From contig JACTAT010000050.1 of assembly GCA_014526335.1 (NCBI GenBank), positions 1,231,084 to 1,295,083 of the forward strand: DNA of 64,000 bases, written 5' to 3'. The stretch is from Chrysaora quinquecirrha (lineage: Eukaryota; Cnidaria; Scyphozoa; Semaeostomeae; Pelagiidae). Made by a program: the position numbers and the translations under genes. Under the pieces are notes generated by a model. That model saw nothing but the letters and a program-made list of their open reading frames with translations. It made no database searches and was not told the origin of the DNA. Positions 20,449 through 31,680 of this stretch are shown in pieces (position 1 is the first letter of the stretch; every line of letters begins with the position of its first letter).

Positions 20449-23160
20449 TGTCAGTGATTTTCTTCAAATTTAACCTTTCAGATTCGAGATAAACGACACT
20501 TGGTTCGCTCTCTGTCTTTTCCCTGTTTGGACCGTGAAATTTCTTTGCTGGTTAAGACTCGAAGGTCTTCACTTGTAACATTGTGTGGCTTTTACGTCAT
20601 TAGAAATACTTAAATTGACTTACTTGGCTGCTTGGATTTTATTCCAGCTTACAGTATTGTTTTACGGTTAGGTGTGTCCTTTGTGACTCTAAATGGCATG
20701 TCCTGTTACTGATTATGGTTTTTGGCTGTTTATTAGTAACTTGTACTAGATACAAATATTCCAGCCTTGATTAAAAAGTTGAACAGTACAGTACGCTCGT
20801 GTTTCTCTGTGTCGCTCTCGCTAGAAGAATACCTGCCGAACCAACGCACGCAATTTCTCCTTTCTGACGGGAGAAACTGCCGCGCTCCCAGCCAGGGGGC
20901 TAGCAAAATCAACTTAAAATAAAATGTACCCATGATAAATATCCCACTTCTGCCTTGGAAAACAGTGTTTTAAGCAGGCAGTGAAATACTGTATAGGCCT
21001 ACAGGAAACAAAACGGTGACCTTTTCAACAAACATAGAGAGGAAAACAGCGGTTATGTATTAACTGTAGTGTTTTTTCGCACCCCGTGAAACAACCCTTT
21101 CTCAGGCCCTTTGCATTGCACCATTGGACACACACATTCCAGAGAAAGAATAATAATGGAAATATTACATAACATAACATACAAATTATTAGATTACCTC
21201 CAGTGTTTTAGGAAGGCATCTACTTTAGGAAGGCATCTATTTTGCTTCATTTCATTGCCAGGTACTGATGCGAGGAAAATGCTTTCAAATTACATGCAAA
21301 GCAATTAAGCTCATTATAGTTAAACATTGTTATGTTAATATTGAAAGCTTCATCAATAGTGACCCCCTGGCTTTCTCCAAGTCGCAATGAAATTCAATGT
21401 TAATAGTGGTAAGTTTCACGGGTGTAGAGAGATCACAGTAGAGAGAGATTCACATACATCAGAGATTCACGTACATCAGAGGGGCTAATCAGAGCCCCCT
21501 AGATCTGTAGTTGTAATTAATAATATATCTTTTGTTACTGCTGTTGTTATTTACTTAACTCTTTACTTGTTGTTCTGTTATGTTATGTTAATTCGTCAAG
21601 TAGCTGCATAAGTATACATTTCAACTATGTAATTAGGCTACTTGATTGAAAATAAAAAATCTGAAAATCTGAATCTGAAAATCCTCAGATTGACGGATGT
21701 GCAAGCCGTCAAGTTTTAAGACTTGCTCATAGAGATTATCTCTATGGACTTGACTTACTTCACAAGTCTCATCTTTCAATCGCATTGAATTGAATTGATA
21801 TTGTTGTTGCTGCTTCATAAGGTCAAGTGAGGAAAATGTCAGGTCACGCATGCGCTCTCATCATACATGGAAACTGGGCAGAGGAACTGATCTCTAATTT
21901 TGCGCTCTTTTTATGTTTGAAGAATTCAAACATTATGCAGGGGTTTTCGGCAAACCGGAAGAAATAGACCTAGATAGATAGATATATAGATAGATAGATA
22001 CCTAGATACCTAGGAATCAGGAATGTTGTAACAAAAGATCTTGTAACAAAAGATAGGTATTTCTATTCTCTATTTAAGAATTTCTATTCTCTATGTGCAC
22101 AATGAAAACAATCGTTTCATTGAATCACTTTCTTCCCCATTGTTCTGCCTCTGTACTCAGCCTCATAAACGAATTTCACGAATAGCTCCCGGTCTGCTGT
22201 ACCTAGAAACGCGTTTCTTTTTTGAACGAAGCCTTTTCTGTCCAAAAGTGCAAGCCGTATTATTTTAAGTGTTTTGGTCTTGCAATGTGGTTAAAATTTC
22301 GAATTGCTCTTGATTTTGAAGTGTTTGGTTTCATTGCGGACATATATTGTTAGTTGAACTCAACGAATTGTGTTCCTTTGTTCTACCAAAGTTGTTTACC
22401 ACTCAATCACTAGCCACCTGCGTAAAAGAAATTTTTCCATGTATCTCTAAAAGCTGTAACAAAGAATGAAGTCAGGAACGATCGGGAATGAGCGGTAAAC
22501 AGTGCTTTTCTGAGGAATGTGCGAGAACGGAGGGGAATAAGTACGAACACGCACGAGGAAACATGTGGAAGAAGCAGGAATCAGTGGGAATTATCGCTAA
22601 CAGGAGAAAACGAGGATAGTTTGGCGGCAAGGGAACAAAGTCGGATCTGGTAGGAATCAGATGCGTCGAGGGGGTACCGCTGGATTTAGATTCAGTTGGA
22701 ATCAGGTTAAAAATGGGAGAACAGGGCTGAAATTTGTGGCAACTCTATTCTGTTCATTGCGACCTCCTAAGCATGATCTCATTCTTCAAACATGGCTAAT
22801 GGGTACCTTTAATTTAGAGATCAGTCAGCAGTCGATGTCAAGAACGTTGATTACACGAGGCAAAGAGTTAGCACATCACCACATCACACAATTTTAAAGC
22901 TGAGGCAGTGTATTAAAAATAGCCTATTCAATCGCTTTGGATTTAAAAGATAGTTGCAAGCTTTAAACTTGTTGATTTCCTTTAATCAAAGGAAAGAGAA
23001 ATAAAATAACTCTTTCAAAAAAAGTTAATGACAATGTACCTTTTACTGCATCCATAGTCATTCAATAAATTTCGTCGACAGTGGCTCAGGAATGTTTACA
23101 AGTCGTCCTACAATACAAAGAATATTCATTTGATGTTAATCATAACTCTAAATAGACCTA
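20449..23160. other. long intergenic region
   Basis: No gene is supported over 2.7 kb. There is a GATA/CTAG-type microsatellite at about 21968-22013. Near 22440-22640 a GGAAT/GGGAA-rich stretch has several GGGAAT and GGAACG words. Near 21420-21480 CACAGTAGAGAGAGATTCAC and ATCAGAGATTCACGTACATC overlap as short direct repeats. The remainder holds nothing I recognise. Confidence 0.45.
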
Positions 23161-23415
23161 AATATCATCATAGTCATTATCATAATCAATCGTTATCATA
23201 ATCACCACAACCACCACCACCACCATCATCATCACCTTCATCATCATCATCATCATTGTCATTATGATCATCATAATCATCATCATTATTATAATCATCA
23301 TCATCATAGTCGTCATAAACAGCATCATCATCATCATAATCATCATCATCATCGTCGTCGTTATCATCATCATCATCATCAACAGCGTCATCATCATCAT
23401 CATCATCATCATCAA

Positions 23416-23459
<44 letters not shown>

Positions 23460-23463
23460 CATT
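23161..23463. repeat. (ATC)n microsatellite
   Basis: About 300 bp of imperfect CAT/ATC trinucleotide repeat. The poly-Asp, poly-Met and poly-Ile frames read through it in several frames are artefacts of the repeat. Confidence 0.95.
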
Positions 23464-23945
23464 CACCATCACAATTACCACAAAATCGTTTTCCAGGAAC
23501 GTCGTACAAGTTATCCTTCAATAAAATCTCATTTCATTAACGCAAAATCCCAAGCACTCCTAATTGTTCTAGAGCCCCGTATGCGTTTATGTACATAAGC
23601 CAAATGAGCCATTCCTAGTGCAATCAACAGACAGCTGAAAGCTCTCAAACATTATTCTTAACTTGGGTATGCATAAATATACTTGCATGAAGACAACGAA
23701 TTGCATTGAAAATTTGTGTGAAGCAGACAAATTTTTTATCATGCAAAGTATCTCAAATTCACATAAATTGCTACATGTATTACATAAGTTACATTTTATT
23801 CACATTATCAAGCTCTTTGGTAACTCAACCGGCTCTCCCTATCAGCCTCGAACTGTTAAAGAGGCAAATTAACAATGGGAACCAAGACTATACGCTATAC
23901 TTATAAGTTATATGTATACTTTTAAGTAATACTTTATTCACGTGA

Positions 23946-25454
23946 TCAAACTCTTTGGTAACCAAACCCTCTCTCTTTATCAGTCTCGAACCGTTTAAGA
24001 GGCACATTAATAATGGAAACCAAGATTGTCCCAATACAGTAAAGTCCAACCATTATATAGCCTCCAGTCTCGGGTGCTCCTTTCTCAATTGCTGCTTGAA
24101 TGATATAAGTAAGAATCATGCCATAAATGCTGCCAGTTAGTAATAAAATGCCGGATGTAGTACCTTCAGGTATTGGGTACGTTATCTCGGCAGCGTGTTC
24201 GAGTCCTGCACTCATGTATGGATAGGAAAATAATCCAAAAATGCAAAAACTTAGGAATAAGATCGTGAAATTGTCGTTGTATGTGAGAAGAAATGTGAAG
24301 ATGAGCATTGTCAATGCACATATTATATTAACTGAAATCGATAATGTTTTGTAGCGTTTAGTTCTGTCAAGCCAAATGCCACTTAGAAACATCGCACTAA
24401 CACCGAGGAGATTGGCTGAACATCCCAAGTAACCGATTTCTTTCTCCTTCCCAGGGTGCTTCGAAGTGATCATCTGATTAAGGATGGTATTGTACGCGCT
24501 GTTCAGTCCGAAATATATCGAAAACGCCTGGCAAATAACATGAAATGACTTGTCTTTTATAAGTATCATCAGCGATTCTCTAAAACGAGGTTTCTTTACA
24601 TACCGTAGAAGATTCTCAACAGCTTCTTGGCTATTTGAAATTTCAACCTCGTTTTCATGTTCTAGATCATTTTCGTAAGCTGCCAACGCCCCGAAATTTT
24701 TTATATTCCCCATACAAGTGCGATACCAGCGAACTTTGCCTTTCAACATAGCCATGGTTGATCTATCCTCGAGCCATAGCACGACAGCCTGGGAACGACT
24801 AGCTGGAGTGGGCGGGGCTTCTTCGATGAAACGCATAGCGAGAAGCATTAGAACGAAGCAAACAACAGCTTGAGTTATCAGCAAAGTAGAAATCCCATTC
24901 CTGACTGAAAATGCCTTTTCATTAGAATTTGGTACTATTGTCCCCATTAAAAACCCGATTGCAATGCCAGACATGTTCGTAAGGACGCCGATTGCACTCG
25001 CCGTTGCCCTCTCGTGTTCTCCAAACCACACTGCGGCTAACCTCGGCGGAACGTTCAGTAGAAAACACTGTGCGATCGCTGCGAACACAGTTCCTGTAAA
25101 AACCAGGGCAAATCCACTCCTACCCACCCCAAAACAACGAATAGCACTTCCTATTAGATTCAAAGTTGCGCCAGTTGTGATAGTAAATTTCAGGCCGTAA
25201 CGGTCCAGGATATATGAAGTCAAGATAACAAATGCGAATAACACGAAGTATATCATTGAAAGCCATTCCACGGCAACAGCACTGACTCCGTAGTATTCCT
25301 TGACGATACTGTTTATGGACGAAAAACTGATCCATATTATTTCATTTGTCATTGATACAAGTGAAAATATAGCTAGAATCAACCATCTTCGCTTGTATAG
25401 CTTGAAACCATTCAACATTGCATTGATTGAAAATGTCTCATCTTTGGTGCTCAT
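23946..25454 (-). CDS. FLVCR-like MFS transporter, copy 2
   Basis: This is a 502-residue transporter started at MSTKDETF; the frame is open 30 codons further to an ATG at 25544. I prefer 25454 because the downstream ATG fits the N-terminal length of the other copies, and because the duplicated upstream block repeats ATGAGTAACAAAGATGAAACA (MSNKDET) at 25641 while its leader there is full of stops. Marks are LYKRRWLILAIFSL, EWLSMIY, GLKFTITTGATLN, PPRLAAVWFGEHERATA, PGKEKEIGYLG and TYPIPEGTTSGILLL. Twelve TM segments are expected, single exon. In the LNGIGSCLRC motif of the siblings it has LNLIGSAIRC. Probable solute carrier of the SLC49 group; the substrate cannot be read from sequence. Confidence 0.87.
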   Translation of the reverse strand: MSTKDETFSINAMLNGFKLYKRRWLILAIFSLVSMTNEIIWISFSSINSIVKEYYGVSAVAVEWLSMIYFVLFAFVILTSYILDRYGLKFTITTGATLNLIGSAIRCFGVGRSGFALVFTGTVFAAIAQCFLLNVPPRLAAVWFGEHERATASAIGVLTNMSGIAIGFLMGTIVPNSNEKAFSVRNGISTLLITQAVVCFVLMLLAMRFIEEAPPTPASRSQAVVLWLEDRSTMAMLKGKVRWYRTCMGNIKNFGALAAYENDLEHENEVEISNSQEAVENLLRYVKKPRFRESLMILIKDKSFHVICQAFSIYFGLNSAYNTILNQMITSKHPGKEKEIGYLGCSANLLGVSAMFLSGIWLDRTKRYKTLSISVNIICALTMLIFTFLLTYNDNFTILFLSFCIFGLFSYPYMSAGLEHAAEITYPIPEGTTSGILLLTGSIYGMILTYIIQAAIEKGAPETGGYIMVGLYCIGTILVSIINVPLKRFETDKERGFGYQRV

Positions 25455-26010
25455 TGTTGACTTCGCTAATGTTTTATCCGTTACTGTACAGTGTTTCAAA
25501 TACTCTCGTCTCAGATTCTGAATGAGTTCTGTAATTGTAATCATATATATTGACCGACAGTAGATGGATTCAGATCAGGTCCATACACTTTGCATATGAA
25601 GAGTCTCGCGTAGACTAAAATGTTTCATCTTTGTTACTCATTTCATTTCTAACTAGGTCGATGTTTTATCTGTTTCTGTACATGGAGCTTCTGTACAGTA
25701 CTTAATACTCTCGTCTCAGATTCTGAATGAGGTCTGCAATTGTAATGACTTTAAATTTACCTACAGTAGATAGATTCAGATCAGATCCATACACTTTTGC
25801 ATATTATTTAGAGTCCAGCATCATGCATCTTTGTTACTAATCTGGCTTTCTGGAGAATAACTACGGTTATGTTTTGACTGTTTCAAAACAAAGTTTCAAA
25901 TCCTCTGGCCTCTCTGATGTTGATTGAGGTCTATGTTTGGTTACCTACAGTACTGTACAGTATCCTCCAAACAGACAAAAATAGATTCAAATCAGACCCA
26001 TCCACTTTCC
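25427..26010. repeat. three tandem ~190-bp repeats over a transporter 5' end
   Basis: Units start near 25427, 25614 and 25813. Each contains CATCTTTG-TxxTCAT, GTTTTATC/GTTTTGAC-xGTTTC, CTCTCGTCTCAGATTCTGAATGAG (or its diverged form) and TAGATxxATTCAGATCAGxTCCATxCACTTT. The first unit includes the start codon of the transporter at 25454; the second keeps a homologous ATG at 25641. Confidence 0.7.
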
Positions 26011-26798
26011 AGCAGTACAGTGATTGGCCATGCAGTTCTCATCTATTTCATCCACTCTTACTATCTTCCTTTCTTAGATACTTCTATAACTTTTGCTTGC
26101 CGTTGGCCTTGCTTGTCAATAACAGAACTCAAAATCCTTGTTGTCTGTATCAGATGTTTTTATTTGTATTTGTACGCAGAATTAGCGCTCGGAACCGGAA
26201 CCACGACGTCCTACTGTTAACGCACAGTTCTCACCGAGTCTGTCTGTTCGAGTAACACCTGACTGATAACTTTTTTCTCTTTCTTCAGAACTTCAGGTGA
26301 ACGGGAAACAAAATGTATCTCGTACAGTACAGTGCCATAGTTTTGTTTTTAATTGATACAAGTACAACGAGAACAAATTCCTAATGCCAGATTAATGTTT
26401 AAAATACCTAAATTAAAGCAGCTTCAAGGAGGCATTTAAGCGAAAAGGAGACCATTTAAGCTAAAGAGACAATGATTAACTTGTAATTTGCACTGATTAG
26501 CTATTCATGGCGGAAACCATGTCAGTGATACTCGATTTGCGCTTTGCCTCGAGACTGCGCCTCTTTCGCTCGAAATTGGGCGCAAATTCGCTCCTTGGAA
26601 TCTCGTACACCCTCAGTTGGAATCTCTATTGTTTTCGCAGGAATCTTGTAAGAATCATTTTGTTGCGAATCTCGCACGCTTTTTCATCAAGGAGTGAAAT
26701 CGAGTGAAATGCCCCTGGGCTCGAAAGAAAAGTTTTCTGAGGTGATGAACTGAGGTCGAAATCAAACTTCTTTTGTTGGAACTGAGATTAGAAGTTAA
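26011..26798. other. intergenic; GGAATCTCG repeat copy
   Basis: No gene is seen. 26571-26700 is an interspersed repeat in which GGAATCTCG or close variants recur about four times around a 16-base palindrome-like core (TTGTAAGAATC). It is clearly related, in inverted orientation, to 52557-52682. Confidence 0.5.
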
Positions 26799-26883
26799 CC
26801 CAGAGTCCCGGGGGTACTTCACTTATGAATGGACGGGGATGTGCCGCCCAGATTTCGGAAACCCACCCACTTGTAATGCAAAC

Positions 26884-27449
26884 TGTTATACCACACGATT
26901 GGCTGCTGTGGTATAAATAGTTGCGTGAGTAAAGACGACGAATGAGGAAACCAGAAATTGCACAAAATAACACAAATATGAATTACAAAAAATTAAGATA
27001 CAGGATACCAATTACAGTTCAAGAAGCAGTTCGGCTTCTACGGAGCAGTTCGGCTCTATTATAACAACAATCTCGACAGTAAACACGGCTCGGCCAATTC
27101 TTCATAAATCTTCGTCAAACTTCGGACACTCGCGGCTTCACGGCTAACTCGGCTAATATTACGACTAAATAAACGGCTGATAAAACGACAAACTTTAACG
27201 GCATATAACGGCAAGACTTCAGTGTTACGGCAAGACTAACGACAGGACACACTAACTAAAATTTACAAAGCACTCACATTTATACGTATACGAAAACACA
27301 AAGAAATATTGCATCATCTGGTGCAATGCGGGGTATTGCACCATCAACAGAAACCTTACTAAAAATAACATGACGTAATTAGCTGGAAGAATCCATTACG
27401 TAATTGGTGTGTTCAGAAATGCTACTGGGGAACTTCCTGTCTCACAACA
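26884..27449 (-). repeat. 3' LTR of the non-autonomous element
   Basis: 566 bp, TG...CA, matching the copy at 28118-28683. CGGC words recur (TTCGGCTT, CACGGCTC, GCGGCTTCACGGC, AACGGCATATAACGGCAAG). Confidence 0.9.
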
Positions 27450-27974
27450 TAACTCCCCCCTTTGTAAACAAGCCTCCTGGCTTGCATTTTCTTGAAATTG
27501 AAAATTACTCGAGCATTTTTCTCCTGGATTCTTGATCTCTTCCTTTGTGTTGGATAATGTCGGACGTATTATGAAATTACAAACTTTTGTGATTGATGTC
27601 GCGACATTACAGATTGGTCTCTCAAAGAGGCACAGATCGTCTGATGTAATCAGGGTGTTCAAATTATTTTCTATCGAATCAAGTAGTTCTTTCAGCAGCA
27701 GTTCGAGCTTTGTAATCAATTTACACACAATTATAAACGGCTCTGGTGATTCCTGTGCATTCTTGTCTGTTAAAGGTTCTAATACGGCAATTGTATTCGA
27801 AGGATCTGTTGATGTTGATTTTACCTCTTCCTCTGAAGTCATCACAAAGGGTGTGTTTTTCCTGCGTTTCCTGCAGTACTTCAGGACATGGCCAACTCGC
27901 TTGCAATAATTGCAGATCGGAAGACCGCATGTTGTTCGAAGAAACTTTAGACCAGAATTACACAATTTTTCCAT
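27396..27974 (-). CDS. zinc-knuckle (gag-like) protein of the LTR element
   Basis: This 192-residue frame begins at MEKLCNSG shortly after the 5' LTR and primer site and ends inside the 3' LTR. Near its N-terminus is one CCHC knuckle, CNYCKRVGHVLKYC (C-x2-C-x4-H-x4-C), followed by basic residues, which is typical of retroelement nucleocapsid. The rest is acidic and low in similarity to anything I recognise. It probably binds the element's RNA. Because the interior contains only this frame, it may be what remains of gag after deletion, or a selected RNA-packaging protein of a small parasitic element. Confidence 0.6.
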   Translation of the reverse strand: MEKLCNSGLKFLRTTCGLPICNYCKRVGHVLKYCRKRRKNTPFVMTSEEEVKSTSTDPSNTIAVLEPLTDKNAQESPEPFIIVCKLITKLELLLKELLDSIENNLNTLITSDDLCLFERPICNVATSITKVCNFIIRPTLSNTKEEIKNPGEKCSSNFQFQENASQEACLQRGELCCETGSSPVAFLNTPIT

Positions 27975-28117
27975 ATTTTCTCAAGATCTTATGAGCAGGC
28001 GACACGATAGCTACTTTGAATAGAGAAAAGTTTCCAGTTTTTATCCGCAATGTTATCAGATTTTCTCAGTTTTACTGTTCCTCTGCTTTCCTCACTTTTC
28101 CTCACACTGGGCACCAA

Positions 28118-28683
28118 TGTTATACCACACGATTGGCTGCTGTGGTATAAATAGTTGCGTGAGTAAAGACGACGAATGAGGAAACCAGAAATTGCACAAA
28201 ATAACACAAATATGAATTACAAAAAATTAAGATACAGGATACCAATTACAGTTCAAGAAGCAGTTCGGCTTCTACGGAGCAGTTCGGCTCTATTATAACA
28301 ACAATCTCGACAGTAAACACGGCTCGGCCAATTCTTCATAAATCTTCGTCAAACTTCGGACACTCGCGGCTTCACGGCTAACTCGGCTAATATTACGACT
28401 AAATAAACGGCTGATAAAACGACAAACTTTAACGGCATATAACGGCAAGACTTCAGTGTTACGGCAAGACTAACGACAGGACACACTAACTAAAATTTAC
28501 AAAGCACTCACATTTATACGTATACGAAAACACAAAGAAATATTGCATCATCTGGTGCAATGCGGGGTATTGCACCATCAACAGAAACCTTACTAAAAAT
28601 AACATGACGTAATTAGCTGGAAGAATCCATTACGTAATTGGTGTGTTCAGAAATGCTACTGGGGAACTTCCTGTCTCACAACA
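28118..28683 (-). repeat. 5' LTR of the non-autonomous element
   Basis: 566 bp, same sequence as 26884-27449 by eye. It is followed on the minus strand by the primer-binding site at about 28100-28117. Confidence 0.9.
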
Positions 28684-28984
28684 AAACCTTTGCAGAAACA
28701 GACCCTATTTTATGAGTAGAAATAAGCGGAATCTGAAAATAATAAGACTTTTCAGACTTATTTATTGCTTAATATTGTACTACGAACATCTTTGACGCGA
28801 TTTTGCCACTTTTCTGACCGAATTAAAGTTAAACCGTCGACTTTTCTTCAATTTGCCACCCACTTTTATGGGGTTTTGGTTAAAATCATACCCATGTTTA
28901 GAGAATTTCAGTGCCCAAAACCCACCCATATGGGCGGCACATACCCGTACCCAAATTATACTAAGTACCCCCCGGGCCCAGAGT

Positions 28985-30201
28985 GCTGTAGCAATCCTAA
29001 CGGGAATCGCGCATTTCGCCCATCCATCCCCTACTAGGTGGAGAGGTTACAAATGAACCCAGGGGGTACTCATATATCTTAAATCATATATCATATATCA
29101 GGAACTCTACCCTAACTTTATGAAAATTCCAACGTCAGAGCAAAAGTATATTTTTTTGATGTCAAATGAGGACAACATTTTTTCTACAAATCTTCGGAAA
29201 ATTTGTTACGGAAATCTATAACAAACGCCTGGATGCTAGTCCCGATATTTGATATAGAAATTAATTTCTCGTATGTTTTGAAATTATTGTAGTAGCTAAT
29301 TCAGCTTTAATTTTTTTTGTATTGTTCTGTTGTTCAATGTAGACCATGTATCCTAGGATGTTGTGTCGAATTATATAAAAAAAAAATTTATGATAGGGGT
29401 GTTCATAGCAAGCGGAGGTGCCAACCGTAAACCCAAAAAAATAATTTCAAGCAAGAAAATTGACCCAAAAAATAATTTGCTTGCCCTGCAAACCCAAAAA
29501 AATAACAGGCCTGCATTGTTATTCATTTAAGGGTCTGGCAACTACAGTACGACAAGGGAGTCGTCGCAAATTTCTGCAATTTTAAGGGTGTTAATCTGTC
29601 ATAAAGTGACTGGCTGGACAGGGGAGAATCAGAAATAAACAATGACAACTTATCGTGTGGCCAGCTTTCGGCTCGTTCTCCCTCTGGCCTATTTTGTCTT
29701 TATCCCTTAACGTTTAACAAGCATTGGAAAGGGAAAATTACCATTTTAAAAACCAAACTTTGCGGTAAAACTTTCAAACATATTACCCTCCACTTTTTCC
29801 AAGCATTCCAGTTTCGTTTCTATCCTGTTCCGTTCCGGTGTTTATGGCACATCCGCCAAATGTTGCGGCAATCGGCCGAAGGCAAAGCGGCGAAAACAAT
29901 AAGGGTTCGAGCCCGTTTGACCTTTCATCGTGTGAGAATACATAGATTCTCATTGTTTATTATTAATTACTTTTGTTCTGTGAAATTTTAATTGCAGGCC
30001 TTTTGATGTTTATCTGGTTTTACAAGCAACACGTGCTCCGAGCCACACCAGTGAGTGAAAGTTAAAAAGCAAAGCAAACCAAATTCGACCTGTCCCAAAG
30101 AACAACTCCGACCGACAGGCTTCGACTAAAATCTGAGGGCCTAAGGCTATGACAAGATTTGTTCGTAACATCAGGTAGTCGATAATAAAGAACTTCAATT
30201 A
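28985..30201. other. intergenic upstream of transporter copy 3
   Basis: No gene is seen. At 29056 CCCAGGGGGTACTCATATATC resembles a further decayed end of the CCCGGGGG-GTACTT family. Around 29430-29510 AACCCAAAAAAATAA recurs three times. The remainder includes the promoter side of the gene at 30202. Confidence 0.45.
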
Positions 30202-31680
30202 ATGATGAATTTGGACACGAAAACTGCAGAGGAAGCACCGTTACTTGATGGTTTCAAGTTGTACAAGCGACGATGGTTGATTCTAGCTGTATTTTCGCTA
30301 GTTTCCATGACAAATGAAGTTATATGGATCAGCTTATCTTCGATAACAAGCATCGTGAAGGTTTATTATGGAGTGGATTCTTTGGCGGTAAATTGGCTGT
30401 CGATTATATTCATGTTGTTATTTGTGTTTGTGTTGATTTCATCGTACACACTGGATCGTCATGGCCTAAAGTTCACTATCATCATCGGCTCTGTGTTGAA
30501 CGGCATCGGCAGTTGTTTACGCTGCGCAGGCGCAAACAGGGATGGATTTGTTTTTGTTTTTATTGGAAACACATTCGCAGCATTAGCTCAAAGCTTTTTG
30601 ATGTTTATACCACCACGACTTGCGGCAGTGTGGTTCGGAGAGCACGAAAGAGCGACTGCAAGTGCGATTGGCGTTCTAATGAATCTATTTGGAATTTCAG
30701 TGGGATTTTTAATGGCAACGATGGTGCCAAATTCGTCCGATATGGACTTAGTGAAAAGTCGTATGTCAACACTTCTTATATCCCAAGCTGTCGTTTGTTC
30801 CTGCCTTGTCCTTCTATCTGTTCTGGTAATAGAAGAACGACCCCCAACCCCACCCAGTCAGTCCCAGGCTCTTGTCATGAAGTTGGCAGACAGGAAAGCA
30901 ATGCAGGAGATCTTTGAAGGGAAATTGGTCTGGGACTCAAGTGAAGAAGACAAACTAGAATACGCTGATAATGGAGGAGCGGATGAGTTAGTGTATAAAA
31001 AGCCTGCAGAATCTACGAAAGGGGCACAAAGTTTCCAAAATATACCAAATTTTCGACAATCGCTGTTGCTCCTAGCAAAGAACAAATCATTCCATATCTT
31101 AGCTCAAGCATATTCAATATATTTTGGTTGCCTTGGGGCTTATAACACAGTTTTGAATGAAATGATCATTTGGAAATACCCTGGCAAAGAAAAAGAGATT
31201 GGCTATCTTGGATGTGCGGCTAACCTTTTCGGTGTGATCGCCATGTTCTTTTGTGGAGTGTGGTTGGACAGAACAAAGATCTACAAAAAACTCTCAAGTG
31301 TCATAATTTCCTTGTGTCTCATATCAATTCTGGTTTTCACGCTGATTTTACGTTACGACGATAACTTTATCACTTTGTTCGTTAGTTTTTGCGTCTTTGG
31401 ATTCTTCTCGTTCCCGTTCATGAGTGCTGGTTTGGAATATGCCGCTGACATGGCTTACCCGATTTCTGAGGGGACCACAACGTGCGTTGTTATGCTAATT
31501 GCAAATATATACGCTGCTGTTCTGTCTAACGTTCTTGGAGTGGCTGTGAGAAGCGCTGGGGCTCATACAGCTGGGTATCTCTTGGCTGCTTGTTACGCAG
31601 TTTCGTTGGTCTTAGTTCTTGTTAACGATCCGCCGCTGAAGCGAACCGAAGTAGAAAAAAATTTAAGAGCCTATAGGTAG
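30202..31680 (+). CDS. FLVCR-like MFS transporter, copy 3
   Basis: This is a 492-residue single-exon transporter starting at tandem ATGs (MMNLDTKT). It has LYKRRWLILAVFSL, NWLSIIF, GLKFTIIIGSVLNGIGSCLRC, PPRLAAVWFGEHERATA, PGKEKEIGYLGC, and AYPISEGTTTCVVML in TM11. It shares ISEGTT and GLEYAA with the 710-residue copy but lacks its long loop; here the TM6-TM7 loop is about 70 residues and acidic. Expected topology is 12 TM with both termini cytoplasmic. Membership of the FLVCR/SLC49 group is inferred from the positions of the WFGxxE and PxSEG motifs; substrate unknown. Confidence 0.87.
   Translation: MMNLDTKTAEEAPLLDGFKLYKRRWLILAVFSLVSMTNEVIWISLSSITSIVKVYYGVDSLAVNWLSIIFMLLFVFVLISSYTLDRHGLKFTIIIGSVLNGIGSCLRCAGANRDGFVFVFIGNTFAALAQSFLMFIPPRLAAVWFGEHERATASAIGVLMNLFGISVGFLMATMVPNSSDMDLVKSRMSTLLISQAVVCSCLVLLSVLVIEERPPTPPSQSQALVMKLADRKAMQEIFEGKLVWDSSEEDKLEYADNGGADELVYKKPAESTKGAQSFQNIPNFRQSLLLLAKNKSFHILAQAYSIYFGCLGAYNTVLNEMIIWKYPGKEKEIGYLGCAANLFGVIAMFFCGVWLDRTKIYKKLSSVIISLCLISILVFTLILRYDDNFITLFVSFCVFGFFSFPFMSAGLEYAADMAYPISEGTTTCVVMLIANIYAAVLSNVLGVAVRSAGAHTAGYLLAACYAVSLVLVLVNDPPLKRTEVEKNLRAYR

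Larger units (their letters stand above)
26884..28683 (-). mobile_element. non-autonomous LTR retrotransposon (1.8 kb)
   Basis: Two 566-bp direct repeats (26884-27449, 28118-28683) start TG and end CA and look identical by eye. AAAC flanks both sides (26880-26883, 28684-28687), a 4-bp target duplication. On the minus strand the 5' LTR is followed by TTGGTGCCCAGTGTGAGG, a plausible tRNA primer site beginning TGG, and the 3' LTR is preceded by the purine tract AAAGGGGGGAGTTA. The 668-bp interior has no reverse transcriptase or integrase, only a zinc-knuckle frame. It must rely on proteins from another element. Confidence 0.9.
26807..28976. mobile_element. CCCGGGGG-GTACTT inverted-repeat element, 8-bp TSD
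   Basis: The left end CCCGGGGGTACTTC at 26807 and the right end, complement of CCCGGGGGGTACTTAG, at 28976 are inverted repeats. Similarity continues inward (GGGxATGTGCCGCCCA and CCCACCC). The flanks CCCAGAGT at 26799-26806 and 28977-28984 are a perfect 8-bp direct duplication, as made by hAT- or P-type transposases. The element is split by the LTR element at 26884-28683; without it the copy is about 370 bp and codes for nothing. Confidence 0.85.

Noticed and set aside
23158..23524. Open frames of poly-Asp, poly-Met and poly-Ile
   Set aside because: They are frame readings of an (ATC)n microsatellite on both strands.
25924..26255. Overlapping open frames of 98-112 codons
   Set aside because: They run through the third unit of the tandem repeat and beyond with no family features.
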